Below are positions 32,732 to 41,907 of a stretch of DNA of 64,000 bases, piece after piece (the stretch's first letter is position 1; every line of letters begins with the position of its first letter). This DNA is from an uncultured Lachnospiraceae bacterium (GTDB lineage: Bacteria; Bacillota; Clostridia; Lachnospirales; Lachnospiraceae), in the NCBI GenBank assembly GCA_910584725.1, contig CAJUBE010000003.1:127386-191385 (forward strand), in the 5' to 3' direction. The position numbers and the translations under genes were made by a program. The notes under the pieces were generated by a model. That model was not told where the DNA came from, searched no databases, and saw nothing but the letters and a program-made list of their open reading frames with translations.

Positions 32732-32832
32732 CGCAGAATGAAAGAAAGCCGAAGGCATTCTCCTGAGTGAAACATAGAACTTCTTAACGAAGCAGCCTCT
32801 GCTGCTGAGTTTTAGAAGTTCTTTTCACTCTA
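32732..32832 (+). repeat. R1 intergenic repeat, copy d
   Basis: Stem C is identical to copies b2 and c. The left arm of stem B has decayed, while its right arm GGCATTCTCC is intact. It separates the helical gene pair from the convergent PHP phosphatase gene. Confidence 0.85.
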
Positions 32833-32859
32833 TGACTCCGGCCTTTTCTTATGGTACCA

Positions 32860-33690
32860 TTATAGTGCGTGGAAAAACGGCTGCATTTTTTCATACGTGC
32901 AAAAATGCTGAAAACCAATCTCTTTTAGCAGCCTTTTCGACTCCTCCATATACGTTCCGAGATGCGCCGGCGCATGGCTGTCGCTGCCGAGCGTCAGGAT
33001 TTCTCCTCCCATGTCATGATACATCGTGAGGATTTCCCGCGAGGGGGTGGAATCGGTAAGCCCGTATCGGTGGGAAGAGGTATTGATCTCAATGCCCTTT
33101 CCATTCTTTATAACCTCCGCAAGAATTTCCTCCACATAATGCTTCACATAGCGGAAAGGATACATGCCCAGTTTATCATATCTCAAAACCAAGTCCGGAT
33201 GCCCCAGCACACTGTAATTCTGGTAATGCTTTACCAGATACAGAAGCTCCTCATAATATCGCTCATTGTATTCTTTCTGGGTCCGTCCCTGCTGAAATTC
33301 CTGCGACCAGAAACCTTTATCCTCGATCTGATGAACCGACAAAATAATAAAGTCAAAAGGGTATCTTTGGTACAAGGCTTCAAACTGTGGGATCGTGTGT
33401 TTCTGCATCCCGAACTCCAGACCCATTTTAACGGAAAGCCGGTCTGCGTACTGGTCGCGCAGACGCCGGATTTCCTCCACATAAGCCGGATAATCCACGT
33501 TCACCATGGCAAGACCATTGCAATAGGGAATCTCTACTCCGCTGTCCCAGTCCACCTTCGCCCCATAGTCCACGTGATCCGTAAAACAGATTTCGTCCAT
33601 CCCAAGCCGGATGGCGTCTCTCACCACATCCTCCATGGGATAGTCGGAATCGTCGCTGTAATCTGTATGTACATGATAATCAACAAACAT
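32860..33690 (-). CDS. hisK: Histidinol-phosphatase of the PHP family
   Basis: The 276-residue protein begins with the PHP metal motif VDYHVHTDYSDDS, then ICFTDHVDYG, LEFGMQ, FDFIILSVHQIE, VLGHPDLVLR and, near the end, LTLGSDSHAPAHLG. These supply the trinuclear metal site. HisK-type members dephosphorylate histidinol phosphate in His synthesis; other PHP phosphatases share the fold, and no other his gene is nearby, so the substrate is moderately sure. GGAG lies six bases before the ATG. Confidence 0.88.
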   Translation of the reverse strand: MFVDYHVHTDYSDDSDYPMEDVVRDAIRLGMDEICFTDHVDYGAKVDWDSGVEIPYCNGLAMVNVDYPAYVEEIRRLRDQYADRLSVKMGLEFGMQKHTIPQFEALYQRYPFDFIILSVHQIEDKGFWSQEFQQGRTQKEYNERYYEELLYLVKHYQNYSVLGHPDLVLRYDKLGMYPFRYVKHYVEEILAEVIKNGKGIEINTSSHRYGLTDSTPSREILTMYHDMGGEILTLGSDSHAPAHLGTYMEESKRLLKEIGFQHFCTYEKMQPFFHAL

Positions 33691-33757
33691 AGTAAACTCC
33701 GCCCTGCTCTGAAAGGAACCGCGCCTGCCCATATCACAACATGATATCACACATCCG

Positions 33758-34468
33758 TTACTGCCAGTTCAATACCTCTTCCTGAATCTCCCTGCAAATG
33801 CCATATCCCACAGACTCGTCTTCATAATCATTTTCCTGCCAGAAATCCCAGCCCCATACGAGCCCGTCCTCAAAAACAGAAGTCATCTCCCCGAGGTCTT
33901 TTATCTTCTGTTCATATGCTTCCTTTGTGAGCGGTATCTCTTCCGCCTCCTTGTCGCTGTACGGGAACGGATCCGCCGCTGTCTCCGCGTAAAAATAGGT
34001 ACAACTCAAAACCGTGCCGTCAAAGTCGCATTCGTCCGGCTCGCTCCACAGATCCTCCTTCAGACACCACCCATCCTCTGTCCACTCATAAATTCGATGG
34101 TTGTAATTTCCGTCCGTCCCCGTGGTATGGGGCCATGTATACAGCACCAGATGCCCGTCCGCGGTGTGACACAGATCACTCGACCACGCCCACGGTTCCA
34201 GATCTTCCACCGTGTGCATCCCGCCGTCCAGTGTGTAGCACACCAGATAATGCCAGCCGCCGCCCGCTGTCAGATACACTTCCGGTACGCCGTCCCCATT
34301 GTAATCTTCCACCTTGCCCCTGTCGAGATACATGCTGCAGATGTCATCCTGCGGAAGCATGACAGCCAACTGCACCAGCTCACTCTGCACAGGGACACCG
34401 TTATATGCCGCTGTCATCACATGGGAAGAAACCGTGAGCGCCGTCAGCAGTATAGATAGCACAGTCAT
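33758..34468 (-). CDS. Secreted protein with FG-GAP/VCBS-like calcium motif
   Basis: A signal peptide (residues ~1-20, MTVLSILLTALTVSSH) precedes a ~215-residue extracellular domain. EDYNGDGVPEVYLTAGGGWHY carries a DxNGDGxxE calcium loop as in VCBS/FG-GAP beta-propeller repeats, and similar YTW/YEWTED strands follow. A related motif appears in the GLUG/LysM protein at 51.8-54 kb. GGGAGGG lies seven bases before the start. Function unknown; surface location is likely. Confidence 0.7.
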   Translation of the reverse strand: MTVLSILLTALTVSSHVMTAAYNGVPVQSELVQLAVMLPQDDICSMYLDRGKVEDYNGDGVPEVYLTAGGGWHYLVCYTLDGGMHTVEDLEPWAWSSDLCHTADGHLVLYTWPHTTGTDGNYNHRIYEWTEDGWCLKEDLWSEPDECDFDGTVLSCTYFYAETAADPFPYSDKEAEEIPLTKEAYEQKIKDLGEMTSVFEDGLVWGWDFWQENDYEDESVGYGICREIQEEVLNWQ

Positions 34469-34539
34469 GTTGTCCCTCCCTTGTGATACATCTCGTGCCT
34501 AAAACCTCAGACTGAAGTTCAAATGCGCCCCTGCATTTC

Positions 34540-37068
34540 TTATTTCTGCACGATATTCACCAGTCTGCCGGGCACATAAATCTCCTTCACAATCGTTCCC
34601 GTCAGCTTATCTGCGATTGCCTCTTTCGCCTTCGCGATCACCTCATCCTTCGGATCGTCCTTGCCGATATTCAAGGTTGCACGGTTTTTGCCATTGATCT
34701 GCACCATGATCTCCACCGTGGACTCCACGGTCTTAGCTTCCTCATAGGAAGGCCATTCGGTCTGGTAAACCCTGCCCGCAAAGCCTGCCGCCTGCCACAG
34801 CTCTTCTGTGATATGCGGCGCCACCGGGTTCAGCAGGGCGAGAAGCGTCTTAAATTCGCCCTTCGTCACCGCATTCTTCTTATAAAATTCATTGACAAGG
34901 GTCATCATTGCCGCAATCGCCGTATTGTATTTCAGATTTTCAAAATCGCTGCTGACTTTCTTGATGGTCTGGTGCATCCTGATCTCCATATCCTTGGAGT
35001 AATCCATGTCGTCTGTCAGGATATCCTGCAGTTTCCACACTCTCTCGAGGAACCTGCGGCATCCCTTCACGCCGTCCTCGCTCCAGCCCGCGCTCAGCTC
35101 GAACGCGCCGATGAACATCTCGTATGTCCGAAGCGTGTCCGCGCCGTAGTCTGTCACGATATCGTCGGGATTCACCACATTGCCGAGAGACTTGGACATC
35201 TTCACCACCGGGTGCTCCGCCATCTCGCCGTACTTTTCTTTCAGCGCCTGCCTCGCCGCCTTCTCGCTGCCGTGCTCCTTAAGGAGCGCCTCCTGCTCCG
35301 CCGCCGGAAGATTCGAGAAACAGTGGGGATTCAACCCCAGAATCATGCCGTGGGACGTCCGCTTCGCGTAAGGCTCCGGGCAGGGTACTACCTTCTGGTC
35401 ATAGAGGAACTTGTGCCAGAACCGGGAATACAGCAGATGCAAAGTCGTGTGCTCCATACCGCCGTTGTACCAGTCCACGGGCATCCAGTAGTCAAGCGCC
35501 TCCTTGCTCGCCAGCGCGTTCTCATTCTTCGGGTCTGTGTAGCGCAGGAAATACCACGACGATCCCGCCCACTGGGGCATGGTATCCGTCTCCCGCTTCG
35601 CCGGCCCGCCGCAGCAGGGACAGGTGGTATTGACCCAGTCAGTCATAGCCGCCAGAGGCGACTCGCCCGTGTCGGTCGGCATATAGCTCTCCACCTCGGG
35701 AAGCTCCAGAGGCAGTTCACTCTCGTCAAGCGGCACAAAACCGCATTTCTCACACTCTACAATGGGAATCGGCTCGCCCCAGTAACGCTGTCTGGAGAAT
35801 ACCCAGTCGCGCAGCTTAAAGTTTGTCTTGGCACAGCCGACGCCCTTCTCCTCCAGAAAAGCAATCATTTTCTCCTTGGCGTCCGCCACAGAGAGTCCGT
35901 TCAGGAAATCCGAGTTCACAAGCGTGCCCTCCGCCACGTCCGTGTACACTTCCTCCTGCACGTCCTTTCCGCCCGCAACCACCTCGATAATGGGCAGGCC
36001 GAATTTCTTCGCGAACTCCCAGTCTCTCTCATCGTGCGCCGGCACCGCCATGATCGCGCCCGTGCCGTAGCTCATCAGCACATAGTCGGAAATATAGATC
36101 GGGATCTCCTTGCCGTTCACCGGGTTCACCGCGGACATGCCATCGATGCGCACGCCGGTTTTCTCCTTCGCAAGCTCCGCCCGCTCGAAGTCGGACTTTC
36201 TCGCCGCCTGCTCACGGTAAGCGCAGATGTCGTCCCAGTTTTTCAGCTCGTCCTTATATTTGTCAATGATCGGATGCTCCGGGGACACCACCATGTAGGT
36301 CGCGCCAAACAGGGTGTCGCAGCGGGTCGTGTAGACGCGCAGCTTATCCTCCTTATCCTTGATGGAAAAGTCCACCTCCGCGCCCATGGACTTGCCGATC
36401 CAGTTCTTCTGGGAAACCTTGACGCGCTCCACATAGTCCACCGTATCAAGCCCTTCGATCAACTTGTCCGCGTACTCCGTGATCTTTAACATCCACTGGC
36501 TCTTTACCTTGCGGACCACCTCCGCGCCGCAGCGCTCGCAGACGCCGTTCACCACTTCCTCGTTGGCAAGCCCCACTTTGCAGGAAGTACACCAGTTGAT
36601 CGGCATCTCTGACTTGTAGGCAAGCCCCGCCTTGAACAGTTTCAGGAAAATCCACTGTGTCCACTTATAATAATTGGGATCCGTGGTGTTGACCTCCCTC
36701 TCCCAGTCAAAAGAGTAGCCAAGGGAATGGAGCTGGCTCTTAAAACGCGCCACGTTGTTCTGCGTCACGATCTTCGGGTGAATGTGGTTCTTGATCGCAT
36801 AGTTTTCCGTGGGAAGCCCGAACGCGTCCCAGCCCATGGGATAGAGCACGTTGTAGCCCTGCATCCTTCTCTTTCTCGCCACAATGTCAAGCGCCGTGTA
36901 GGGACGCGGATGTCCCACATGAAGCCCCTGCCCCGAGGGGTAAGGAAACTCCACCAGCGCGTAATATTTCGGTTTGGAGTAATCCTCCGACGTCTGGAAA
37001 GCCTTCTCGTCGTCCCAGATCTTCTGCCATTTTGTCTCCACTTCTCTGTGATTGTACACTTCTGCCAT
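34540..37068 (-). CDS. leuS: Leucyl-tRNA synthetase
   Basis: The 842-residue enzyme is full length. It has FPYPSGQGLHVGHP (HIGH-type motif, ~residues 44-57), a zinc-site region CTSCKVGL...CERCG, the editing domain, FSRQRYWGEPIPI, the second zinc motif NTTCPCCGGPA, KMSKS (~residue 575) and the anticodon-binding C-terminal domain. It charges tRNA-Leu. No T-box leader (conserved GGTGG-type core) is visible in the 200 bases upstream. Confidence 0.98.
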   Translation of the reverse strand: MAEVYNHREVETKWQKIWDDEKAFQTSEDYSKPKYYALVEFPYPSGQGLHVGHPRPYTALDIVARKRRMQGYNVLYPMGWDAFGLPTENYAIKNHIHPKIVTQNNVARFKSQLHSLGYSFDWEREVNTTDPNYYKWTQWIFLKLFKAGLAYKSEMPINWCTSCKVGLANEEVVNGVCERCGAEVVRKVKSQWMLKITEYADKLIEGLDTVDYVERVKVSQKNWIGKSMGAEVDFSIKDKEDKLRVYTTRCDTLFGATYMVVSPEHPIIDKYKDELKNWDDICAYREQAARKSDFERAELAKEKTGVRIDGMSAVNPVNGKEIPIYISDYVLMSYGTGAIMAVPAHDERDWEFAKKFGLPIIEVVAGGKDVQEEVYTDVAEGTLVNSDFLNGLSVADAKEKMIAFLEEKGVGCAKTNFKLRDWVFSRQRYWGEPIPIVECEKCGFVPLDESELPLELPEVESYMPTDTGESPLAAMTDWVNTTCPCCGGPAKRETDTMPQWAGSSWYFLRYTDPKNENALASKEALDYWMPVDWYNGGMEHTTLHLLYSRFWHKFLYDQKVVPCPEPYAKRTSHGMILGLNPHCFSNLPAAEQEALLKEHGSEKAARQALKEKYGEMAEHPVVKMSKSLGNVVNPDDIVTDYGADTLRTYEMFIGAFELSAGWSEDGVKGCRRFLERVWKLQDILTDDMDYSKDMEIRMHQTIKKVSSDFENLKYNTAIAAMMTLVNEFYKKNAVTKGEFKTLLALLNPVAPHITEELWQAAGFAGRVYQTEWPSYEEAKTVESTVEIMVQINGKNRATLNIGKDDPKDEVIAKAKEAIADKLTGTIVKEIYVPGRLVNIVQK

Positions 37069-37269
37069 GTTACTGCCCAATCCTTTCCCGCCGCATACGG
37101 CTTTTCTTTATCTGAAATCTGCGGCAGGACACAGCCTGACCGCCACAATTATAACGATTTTTTCATACTCTTTTCATTTTATTATACTTGTCGGATTTGT
37201 CAACATTTTTCTTACTATATGAAAATCACCCTATATGAAAATCCCCTCAGTATACTACGGACAGCTGTC

Positions 37270-38586
37270 TTATACACGCAACTCTGCCGTTATTTTTTCC
37301 ACCGCATAAAGCGGTAACTGTAACATCTGTTCATTCATGTGATAATCAGCCAGCGATATCTGCACCGCTTTAACAGGGTTGAATTTTTCCATGTAAGTCT
37401 GGAGTCTTTTATCCTTTAAGTTTATTTTTGTAATGACATCCACTGGTATTGCTCCCCTTCCGTCAATAATCAGACAGCTGATTTCACAAGCCGATCTTTC
37501 ATTTGCATAATAATACAAATCCCGGCCCGAAACCGCCACAAGCTGCTGAAAAACATATTGTTCCGTCATCACACCGTCAAATGCATCAAATAACACATTT
37601 CCGTCAGAAACACTATCCTCATGCATGCCAAGCATACACGCAAGAAGTCCAATATCTGTCATAAAAAGTTTAAATACTTTAGAGCTATCAAAATCGTTCA
37701 ATGGCATCTGCGGCACCGTAACACGGTTAACTTTATACACAAATCCGTAATCGCTTAGCCACGCAATCGCTTCTTCAAAAAATTTTGCCCTTCCGCCTTC
37801 CTGTAAAAGATCATAGAAAAATTTTTTATTCTCCTTCCTTAATTGGTTTGGAATGCTTTCCCAGACCCCACAGACTTTCGTATAAAATGCAGACGGTGCA
37901 TAGCTTATAAAAAAATGATTATATTCTTCAAGAATATGCTTCTGCGCCTCCTTCACATAGTCTAAGTTCCTACTTTCGACAAACCGAAGAACTGCTTCCG
38001 GCATACCCCCAACAAAAAAGTAATATTTCAGTGCATCGACATAGTGCTGTCTGAAAATATCAGTCATTTTAAAATTACTTTTTATCAGGAAATTTTTTAA
38101 GTGCTCTTCCTTTTCCATCGCCAGGAAAAATTCTTGGAAAGACATGGGGTACAGTCTTAAAATTTCTACTTTTCCCACAAGCGAGGGTGTAAGATCATGC
38201 ACAGATACAATGTCTAATAATGAACTGGCACAAATAACATGATAATCCTGTAGAGCCTCGCTGAAACATCTCAGACTTGCCAACGCATTTGGCATTGCCT
38301 GTATATTGTCAAGAATAATTAAAGTTTCTGAAGGTCTGATCCTTTTGCCAGAATAAATCTCCAGCCCGGACACCAGACATCCTATATCCAAACTTTCCGC
38401 AAACAGCCTGTTGATCCTGTCATCACCTAATTGAAAATCAACATAAACCGAAGCCCCATACTCTGTTTCTCCAAACTTCCTTATAAGCCAGGTCTTTCCC
38501 GCTCCCAAGACCCCCTCCACAATAACAGGCTTCTTATTCTCTCTGCTTTTCCACTGTTTAAGCCAATCCATGGCGAAACGTTTCAT
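37270..38586 (-). CDS. AAA ATPase with DUF4143-like C-terminus
   Basis: The 438-residue protein has a family-typical start (MKRFAMDWLKQWKSR), Walker A GVLGAGKT (25-32), Walker B LIILDN (~89-94), and a PMSFQEFFLAME motif common to this ATPase group. The C-terminal DUF4143-like half contains FFVGGMPEAVLRF and KVFKLFMTDIGLLACMLG. AAAGG precedes the ATG. Such ATPases are widespread, variable accessory genes, possibly defence- or toxin-linked, without proven function. Codon and base use are AT-rich unlike leuS beside it, which suggests transfer. Confidence 0.88.
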   Translation of the reverse strand: MKRFAMDWLKQWKSRENKKPVIVEGVLGAGKTWLIRKFGETEYGASVYVDFQLGDDRINRLFAESLDIGCLVSGLEIYSGKRIRPSETLIILDNIQAMPNALASLRCFSEALQDYHVICASSLLDIVSVHDLTPSLVGKVEILRLYPMSFQEFFLAMEKEEHLKNFLIKSNFKMTDIFRQHYVDALKYYFFVGGMPEAVLRFVESRNLDYVKEAQKHILEEYNHFFISYAPSAFYTKVCGVWESIPNQLRKENKKFFYDLLQEGGRAKFFEEAIAWLSDYGFVYKVNRVTVPQMPLNDFDSSKVFKLFMTDIGLLACMLGMHEDSVSDGNVLFDAFDGVMTEQYVFQQLVAVSGRDLYYYANERSACEISCLIIDGRGAIPVDVITKINLKDKRLQTYMEKFNPVKAVQISLADYHMNEQMLQLPLYAVEKITAELRV

Positions 38587-38796
38587 GAAATCACGCCTTT
38601 CACGCAGTTTCTCTTCCATTATTCTACTCATTATATCGTCTAACTACATTATTTACAACAAAAACTTATATTTTCGCCATTAATTACAGTGTATTTTTTC
38701 TATATTTTACATTATTTTCAACTATATTTCTATCTTTTTACATTTTTTACAGCGAATATAAAATCCCTCCACTGCTGACAGCGAATCCCTGAATGC

Positions 38797-38896
38797 AAAT
38801 CGAGTAGGGAAAGAGCCATCTTCCCCTACTCGCGCGCCGGGCACCCGTCAGCCTTAGCTGACATATTTCCTTTGGGTGCCCGTGTGCATAAAAAAA
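38797..38896 (+). repeat. R2 structured repeat, copy 3
   Basis: Hairpin 1 is CGAGTAGGG...CCCTACTCG. Hairpin 2 has GCGC/GTGC and GGGCACCC/GGGTGCCC outer stems with inner GTCAGC-CTTA-GCTGAC, and ends GTGCATAAAAA. The stem sequences differ from copies 1 and 2 while pairing is kept. The AT-rich stretch 38600-38790 before it shows nothing else. Confidence 0.85.
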
Positions 38897-38917
38897 CTGC
38901 GCCATCTTCTGGCGCAG
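38891..38917 (-). terminator. Terminator of the 67-residue gene
   Basis: CTGCGCCA, a five-base loop and TGGCGCAG are followed on the minus strand by seven T, which lead directly into R2 copy 3. Confidence 0.85.
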
Positions 38918-38945
38918 CCTCCCGCTATCTTCCTTATAGTTTCAA

Positions 38946-39149
38946 TTAGCTAAAACACTTCTCAACTTCATTAATAAACACGCTGTCTCCCTGATCAACA
39001 AAGCCTGAAAACTCTACGAGACTTTTTGCCCCATAATCATAGAAACAACTACGTCCCTGACTAAAATCATTTAAAGCAGGATACTCCGTTTCCACCGATA
39101 ATGCATAATGTCTATCCAAACCAGCTTCATTTTCCACTACCGTTTTCAT
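38946..39149 (-). CDS. Small acidic hypothetical protein, 67 aa
   Basis: A strong site (AAAAGGAGGGAAC) precedes the ATG. The product is soluble and acidic (MKTVVENEAGLDRHYALSVE), with an SCFYDYGAKSLVEFSGFV core and no recognised family. It is a single-gene transcript bounded by its own terminator, and a palindrome overlaps its presumed promoter, so it seems tightly regulated. It lies in the AT-rich island between the AAA ATPase and the three-gene operon. Confidence 0.65.
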   Translation of the reverse strand: MKTVVENEAGLDRHYALSVETEYPALNDFSQGRSCFYDYGAKSLVEFSGFVDQGDSVFINEVEKCFS

Positions 39150-39171
39150 AATGTTCCCTCCTTTTACTCGG

Positions 39172-39192
39172 CATACCTATTATATAGGTATG
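39172..39192. promoter_or_regulatory. Palindromic operator over the promoter of the 67-residue gene
   Basis: CATACCTAT and ATAGGTATG arms flank a TAT centre, a 21-base palindrome about 25 bases before the start codon and overlapping a TATAAT-like -10. A dimeric repressor is expected, but none is encoded next to it. Confidence 0.65.
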
Positions 39193-39346
39193 TAAAAATA
39201 AACAATCATTTCCTATCAGCATAAAAATTTAGCACAGACAACCCTCTGAATCCCCTCTGCCATATCCGATTCATCGCCCTGCAAACCACCGTGTTAAATT
39301 CCAAAAATACTATTTATATATTAGGAATGATCCTTTACTTTTCGTA

Positions 39347-39383
39347 AATAAAAAGAGGACTATTGACAATAAATGGCAGTCCT
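39347..39383 (-). terminator. Terminator of the three-gene operon
   Basis: AGGACT and AGTCCT arms are followed on the minus strand by CTTTTTATTT, 55 bases after the metalloprotease-like gene. Confidence 0.65.
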
Positions 39384-39437
39384 ATTATTAAGAACTGACT
39401 ATAGCGCGTATACCGTAAACATATAAAGAAACATCTG

Positions 39438-41048
39438 TTAAAATATTTTTCCGAAATCCCCAATCATAATCTTCTTCAAGATCCATTCTCTTTTTTCTCT
39501 GTTTCGGACATCAGACATAAAATTACGGAATGACGGAATCTCCTCAATAGATTCCAGCCGCGCGCTAAGTGCAATTGCGCACTCATTCGCATATTCAAGC
39601 AAAGCCCTTCTCATTTGATAAGTTATATCAAGAATAACACATGATTTGGAAAATGCCAAGTCTTTTTCGCAAAATAAACCGCTATCTGCATTTTCCCCGC
39701 CCGCAAAATATCTGCGCAGTCTCTCTTTTTTCAGACTTTCTGACAATCTGTTTGCATACTCCTTCCATAAACCACCCTTTTCCGCAGGCATATGCGCCGC
39801 AACAGTCAATGCTACAATATAATTCCTGACCGTCCGTGTACTGTCATAATAGTTCCACTCATCTGAATAAAACTGTTTAGATTCCAGAAATGCTTTCTCG
39901 TATTCACCGGGATCCATTTGCAGAGTCAAAATACACGCAATATCCGCATAGATTTCCCTAAATATAAACAAAAAATGATCCGACAATGACAATGTCGTAT
40001 TTTTCGTCATGATGTCTGATAAATTATGTTGAATCTGATTTATAATTCGATTTTCTTTCTCGCATTCTTTATAAAAATCTTTGTAACTCTTTCCGGAAAA
40101 CTTTCCCGCCATGGTCTCCCTTACCCATTTTTCAAGGGATCCATTTATATTTATCAGGCTTTTCCTAAAGTATCCATTCACCCACTGTCTTATATTTCTA
40201 CCATAAAATTCCCTGCTGTCCACTTCCTTTTCGTTCCACTGGAGCGCTTCGTTCTTAATGTCAAAGAAAAATTTACCAAACAGCTCATCTCCAATCACCT
40301 TATTTCGATTCGTGTCCTCATCGAATTTCACATTATGAAACAGTTCCTGCCGCATCCCGGAAAGCATCAGCGTTACAAATTTCCGGATACGGAATTTGCG
40401 CCTTCGCTCTGCTTTTGTCAGTACATGAAATGCTTCATGCAGTATGAACACGGAAACCACATCAAACATTTCAATGATGCTTTCAGAAATATATATAATA
40501 ACTACTTTACCGGATTCTTTACGGCGTTCAAACATAATCTGAGTCTCAGTATTGTTTTTCAATGTCGGATGCAGTACAAAGGCATATTCGGCATTATCTC
40601 CCTCAAACATTTTAACCAGCCTGTTAAGAATCATAGAATAGAATGCACAGATTTTCGGCGATAATTCATAGATACTTGTATCAATCGAAATGCTGGACAG
40701 GATCTGCCTGTCTGAATTTGCCGTACTGTCTATTACATTTTTATAAACTCCAGTCATTCGATCCACAGCATTCTCTATATCATCGATGAATGCCCGCTTC
40801 TCCTGTACATCCCTCTCCCGCCTGGCCACTTCCACCTGTTCTATGAATTGCAGTGTAAATATCTCAGATGCATTCCACAGTATCTGTCTTTCATAGAAGT
40901 GGAACTGCGAGTATTCCATCTGCGCCAGGCCATTCAGCATTCTTATCATGCAGCCGATATATCTGACCAGGGCAATTTCTTTATCCCCACATTTGTCACG
41001 CAGTCGCTTCAGGCTCTCCAGTTTTTCCGGTATCCATAGTTTTTCCAT
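39438..41048 (-). CDS. Predicted zinc metalloprotease-like protein (HEAFH)
   Basis: The 536-residue soluble protein carries FILHEAFHVL (His204, Glu205, His208), the zincin HExxH motif, preceded by a hydrophobic strand-like VVIIYISES as in true metalloproteases. About 160 residues later, FREIYADIA (Glu365 and Asp369) fits a gluzincin third ligand. The rest is helical and unlike any family I recognise. GGGGAG lies ten bases before the ATG. It is the last gene of an overlapping operon (53-base overlap with the preceding gene), so its activity is probably tied to its two partners. Confidence 0.75.
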   Translation of the reverse strand: MEKLWIPEKLESLKRLRDKCGDKEIALVRYIGCMIRMLNGLAQMEYSQFHFYERQILWNASEIFTLQFIEQVEVARRERDVQEKRAFIDDIENAVDRMTGVYKNVIDSTANSDRQILSSISIDTSIYELSPKICAFYSMILNRLVKMFEGDNAEYAFVLHPTLKNNTETQIMFERRKESGKVVIIYISESIIEMFDVVSVFILHEAFHVLTKAERRRKFRIRKFVTLMLSGMRQELFHNVKFDEDTNRNKVIGDELFGKFFFDIKNEALQWNEKEVDSREFYGRNIRQWVNGYFRKSLININGSLEKWVRETMAGKFSGKSYKDFYKECEKENRIINQIQHNLSDIMTKNTTLSLSDHFLFIFREIYADIACILTLQMDPGEYEKAFLESKQFYSDEWNYYDSTRTVRNYIVALTVAAHMPAEKGGLWKEYANRLSESLKKERLRRYFAGGENADSGLFCEKDLAFSKSCVILDITYQMRRALLEYANECAIALSARLESIEEIPSFRNFMSDVRNREKREWILKKIMIGDFGKIF

Positions 41049-41907
41049 ATTTGATCTGCTCCCCTTCTACAAGAATCTCTGTCTGGATATTGTAAACAGC
41101 CTTTGCAAACTGTTCATTCGTATGTGTCAGCAGGTTTCCCATACTATAGCATGCTAACAGTTTATGCATGCTGATCTGTCCTATTCTGATCACCATATCG
41201 TTGCTTCCCAGTGTATAGTATTTTTCAAAACATTCCTTTGCCCCTTTCGTTTTCGCGCGTATTTCGTCTACAAACAACGTATCCCAAAGCCGCTGTAAAA
41301 AACCCTCTATTTCCTGATCTCTTTTAATCATCATTCTTAATTGTACAGCAACCTCTTCTCCTTCTATTTCTTCCTGAATTTTTTCCTCCGATTTTATGAT
41401 CTCTTCCTTAACCGAAAAAATACTGTGTATATTAAGGGACTTTAATTTTTCACGCATCTCCAGCACAAAACACATGCCTTTTATATAACTTTTTTCAAGT
41501 TTTGCAAGCACTAATTCGCTATGATTATAACAGAAATAGGCTATGACTTTATCATCGTCTCTGAGTTCATCCATAACCTTGTGTATCGTGTCCATATCTT
41601 CCCGGTCATGTTTCATTCTTATCAGAGAAACAAATAAATATGGAAAATGTCTGGCGTTTTTCCAAAATCTTTCATCTTTTTCGTCCTCATCAGTCATACA
41701 CACCAAATTGCGTCTGCTACATGTCCCATCCAGTGTATTTACAGCCACTTCTTCGATTTCTTCCCAAATTATGCTCTTTTCCGTATCAGAAAAATTTTTG
41801 CCCTCTTTTACCTCCAGCGCATCAAAGTATCCAAAAGTACAATACATCCCCAATGCTTTTTCTTTATCCGTAGCAGTACCGTTTTCATCCCTGAAAAAAT
41901 TATTCAT
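40996..41907 (-). CDS. Unknown protein of the metalloprotease operon, 303 aa
   Basis: The ATG at 41907 overlaps the stop of the membrane-protein gene (ATGAATAA), suggesting coupled translation; an earlier ATG at 41931 is possible. The soluble product has an alpha/beta first half (GMYCTFGYFDALEV, HFPYLFVSLIRMKHD, DDKVIAYFCYNHSELVLA), which reads like a sensory or ferredoxin-like fold. A helical, Glu-rich second half follows. No family is recognised. Its end overlaps the metalloprotease-like gene by 53 bases. Confidence 0.7.
   Translation of the reverse strand: MNNFFRDENGTATDKEKALGMYCTFGYFDALEVKEGKNFSDTEKSIIWEEIEEVAVNTLDGTCSRRNLVCMTDEDEKDERFWKNARHFPYLFVSLIRMKHDREDMDTIHKVMDELRDDDKVIAYFCYNHSELVLAKLEKSYIKGMCFVLEMREKLKSLNIHSIFSVKEEIIKSEEKIQEEIEGEEVAVQLRMMIKRDQEIEGFLQRLWDTLFVDEIRAKTKGAKECFEKYYTLGSNDMVIRIGQISMHKLLACYSMGNLLTHTNEQFAKAVYNIQTEILVEGEQIKYGKTMDTGKTGEPEATA

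Noticed and set aside
34813..36489. 558-codon plus-strand open frame
   Set aside because: It is antisense to leuS, has an Arg/His-rich composition typical of shadow frames, and has no ribosome site.
37069..37269. T-box leader before leuS
   Set aside because: The conserved T-box core and antiterminator are not present; only a small hairpin is seen.
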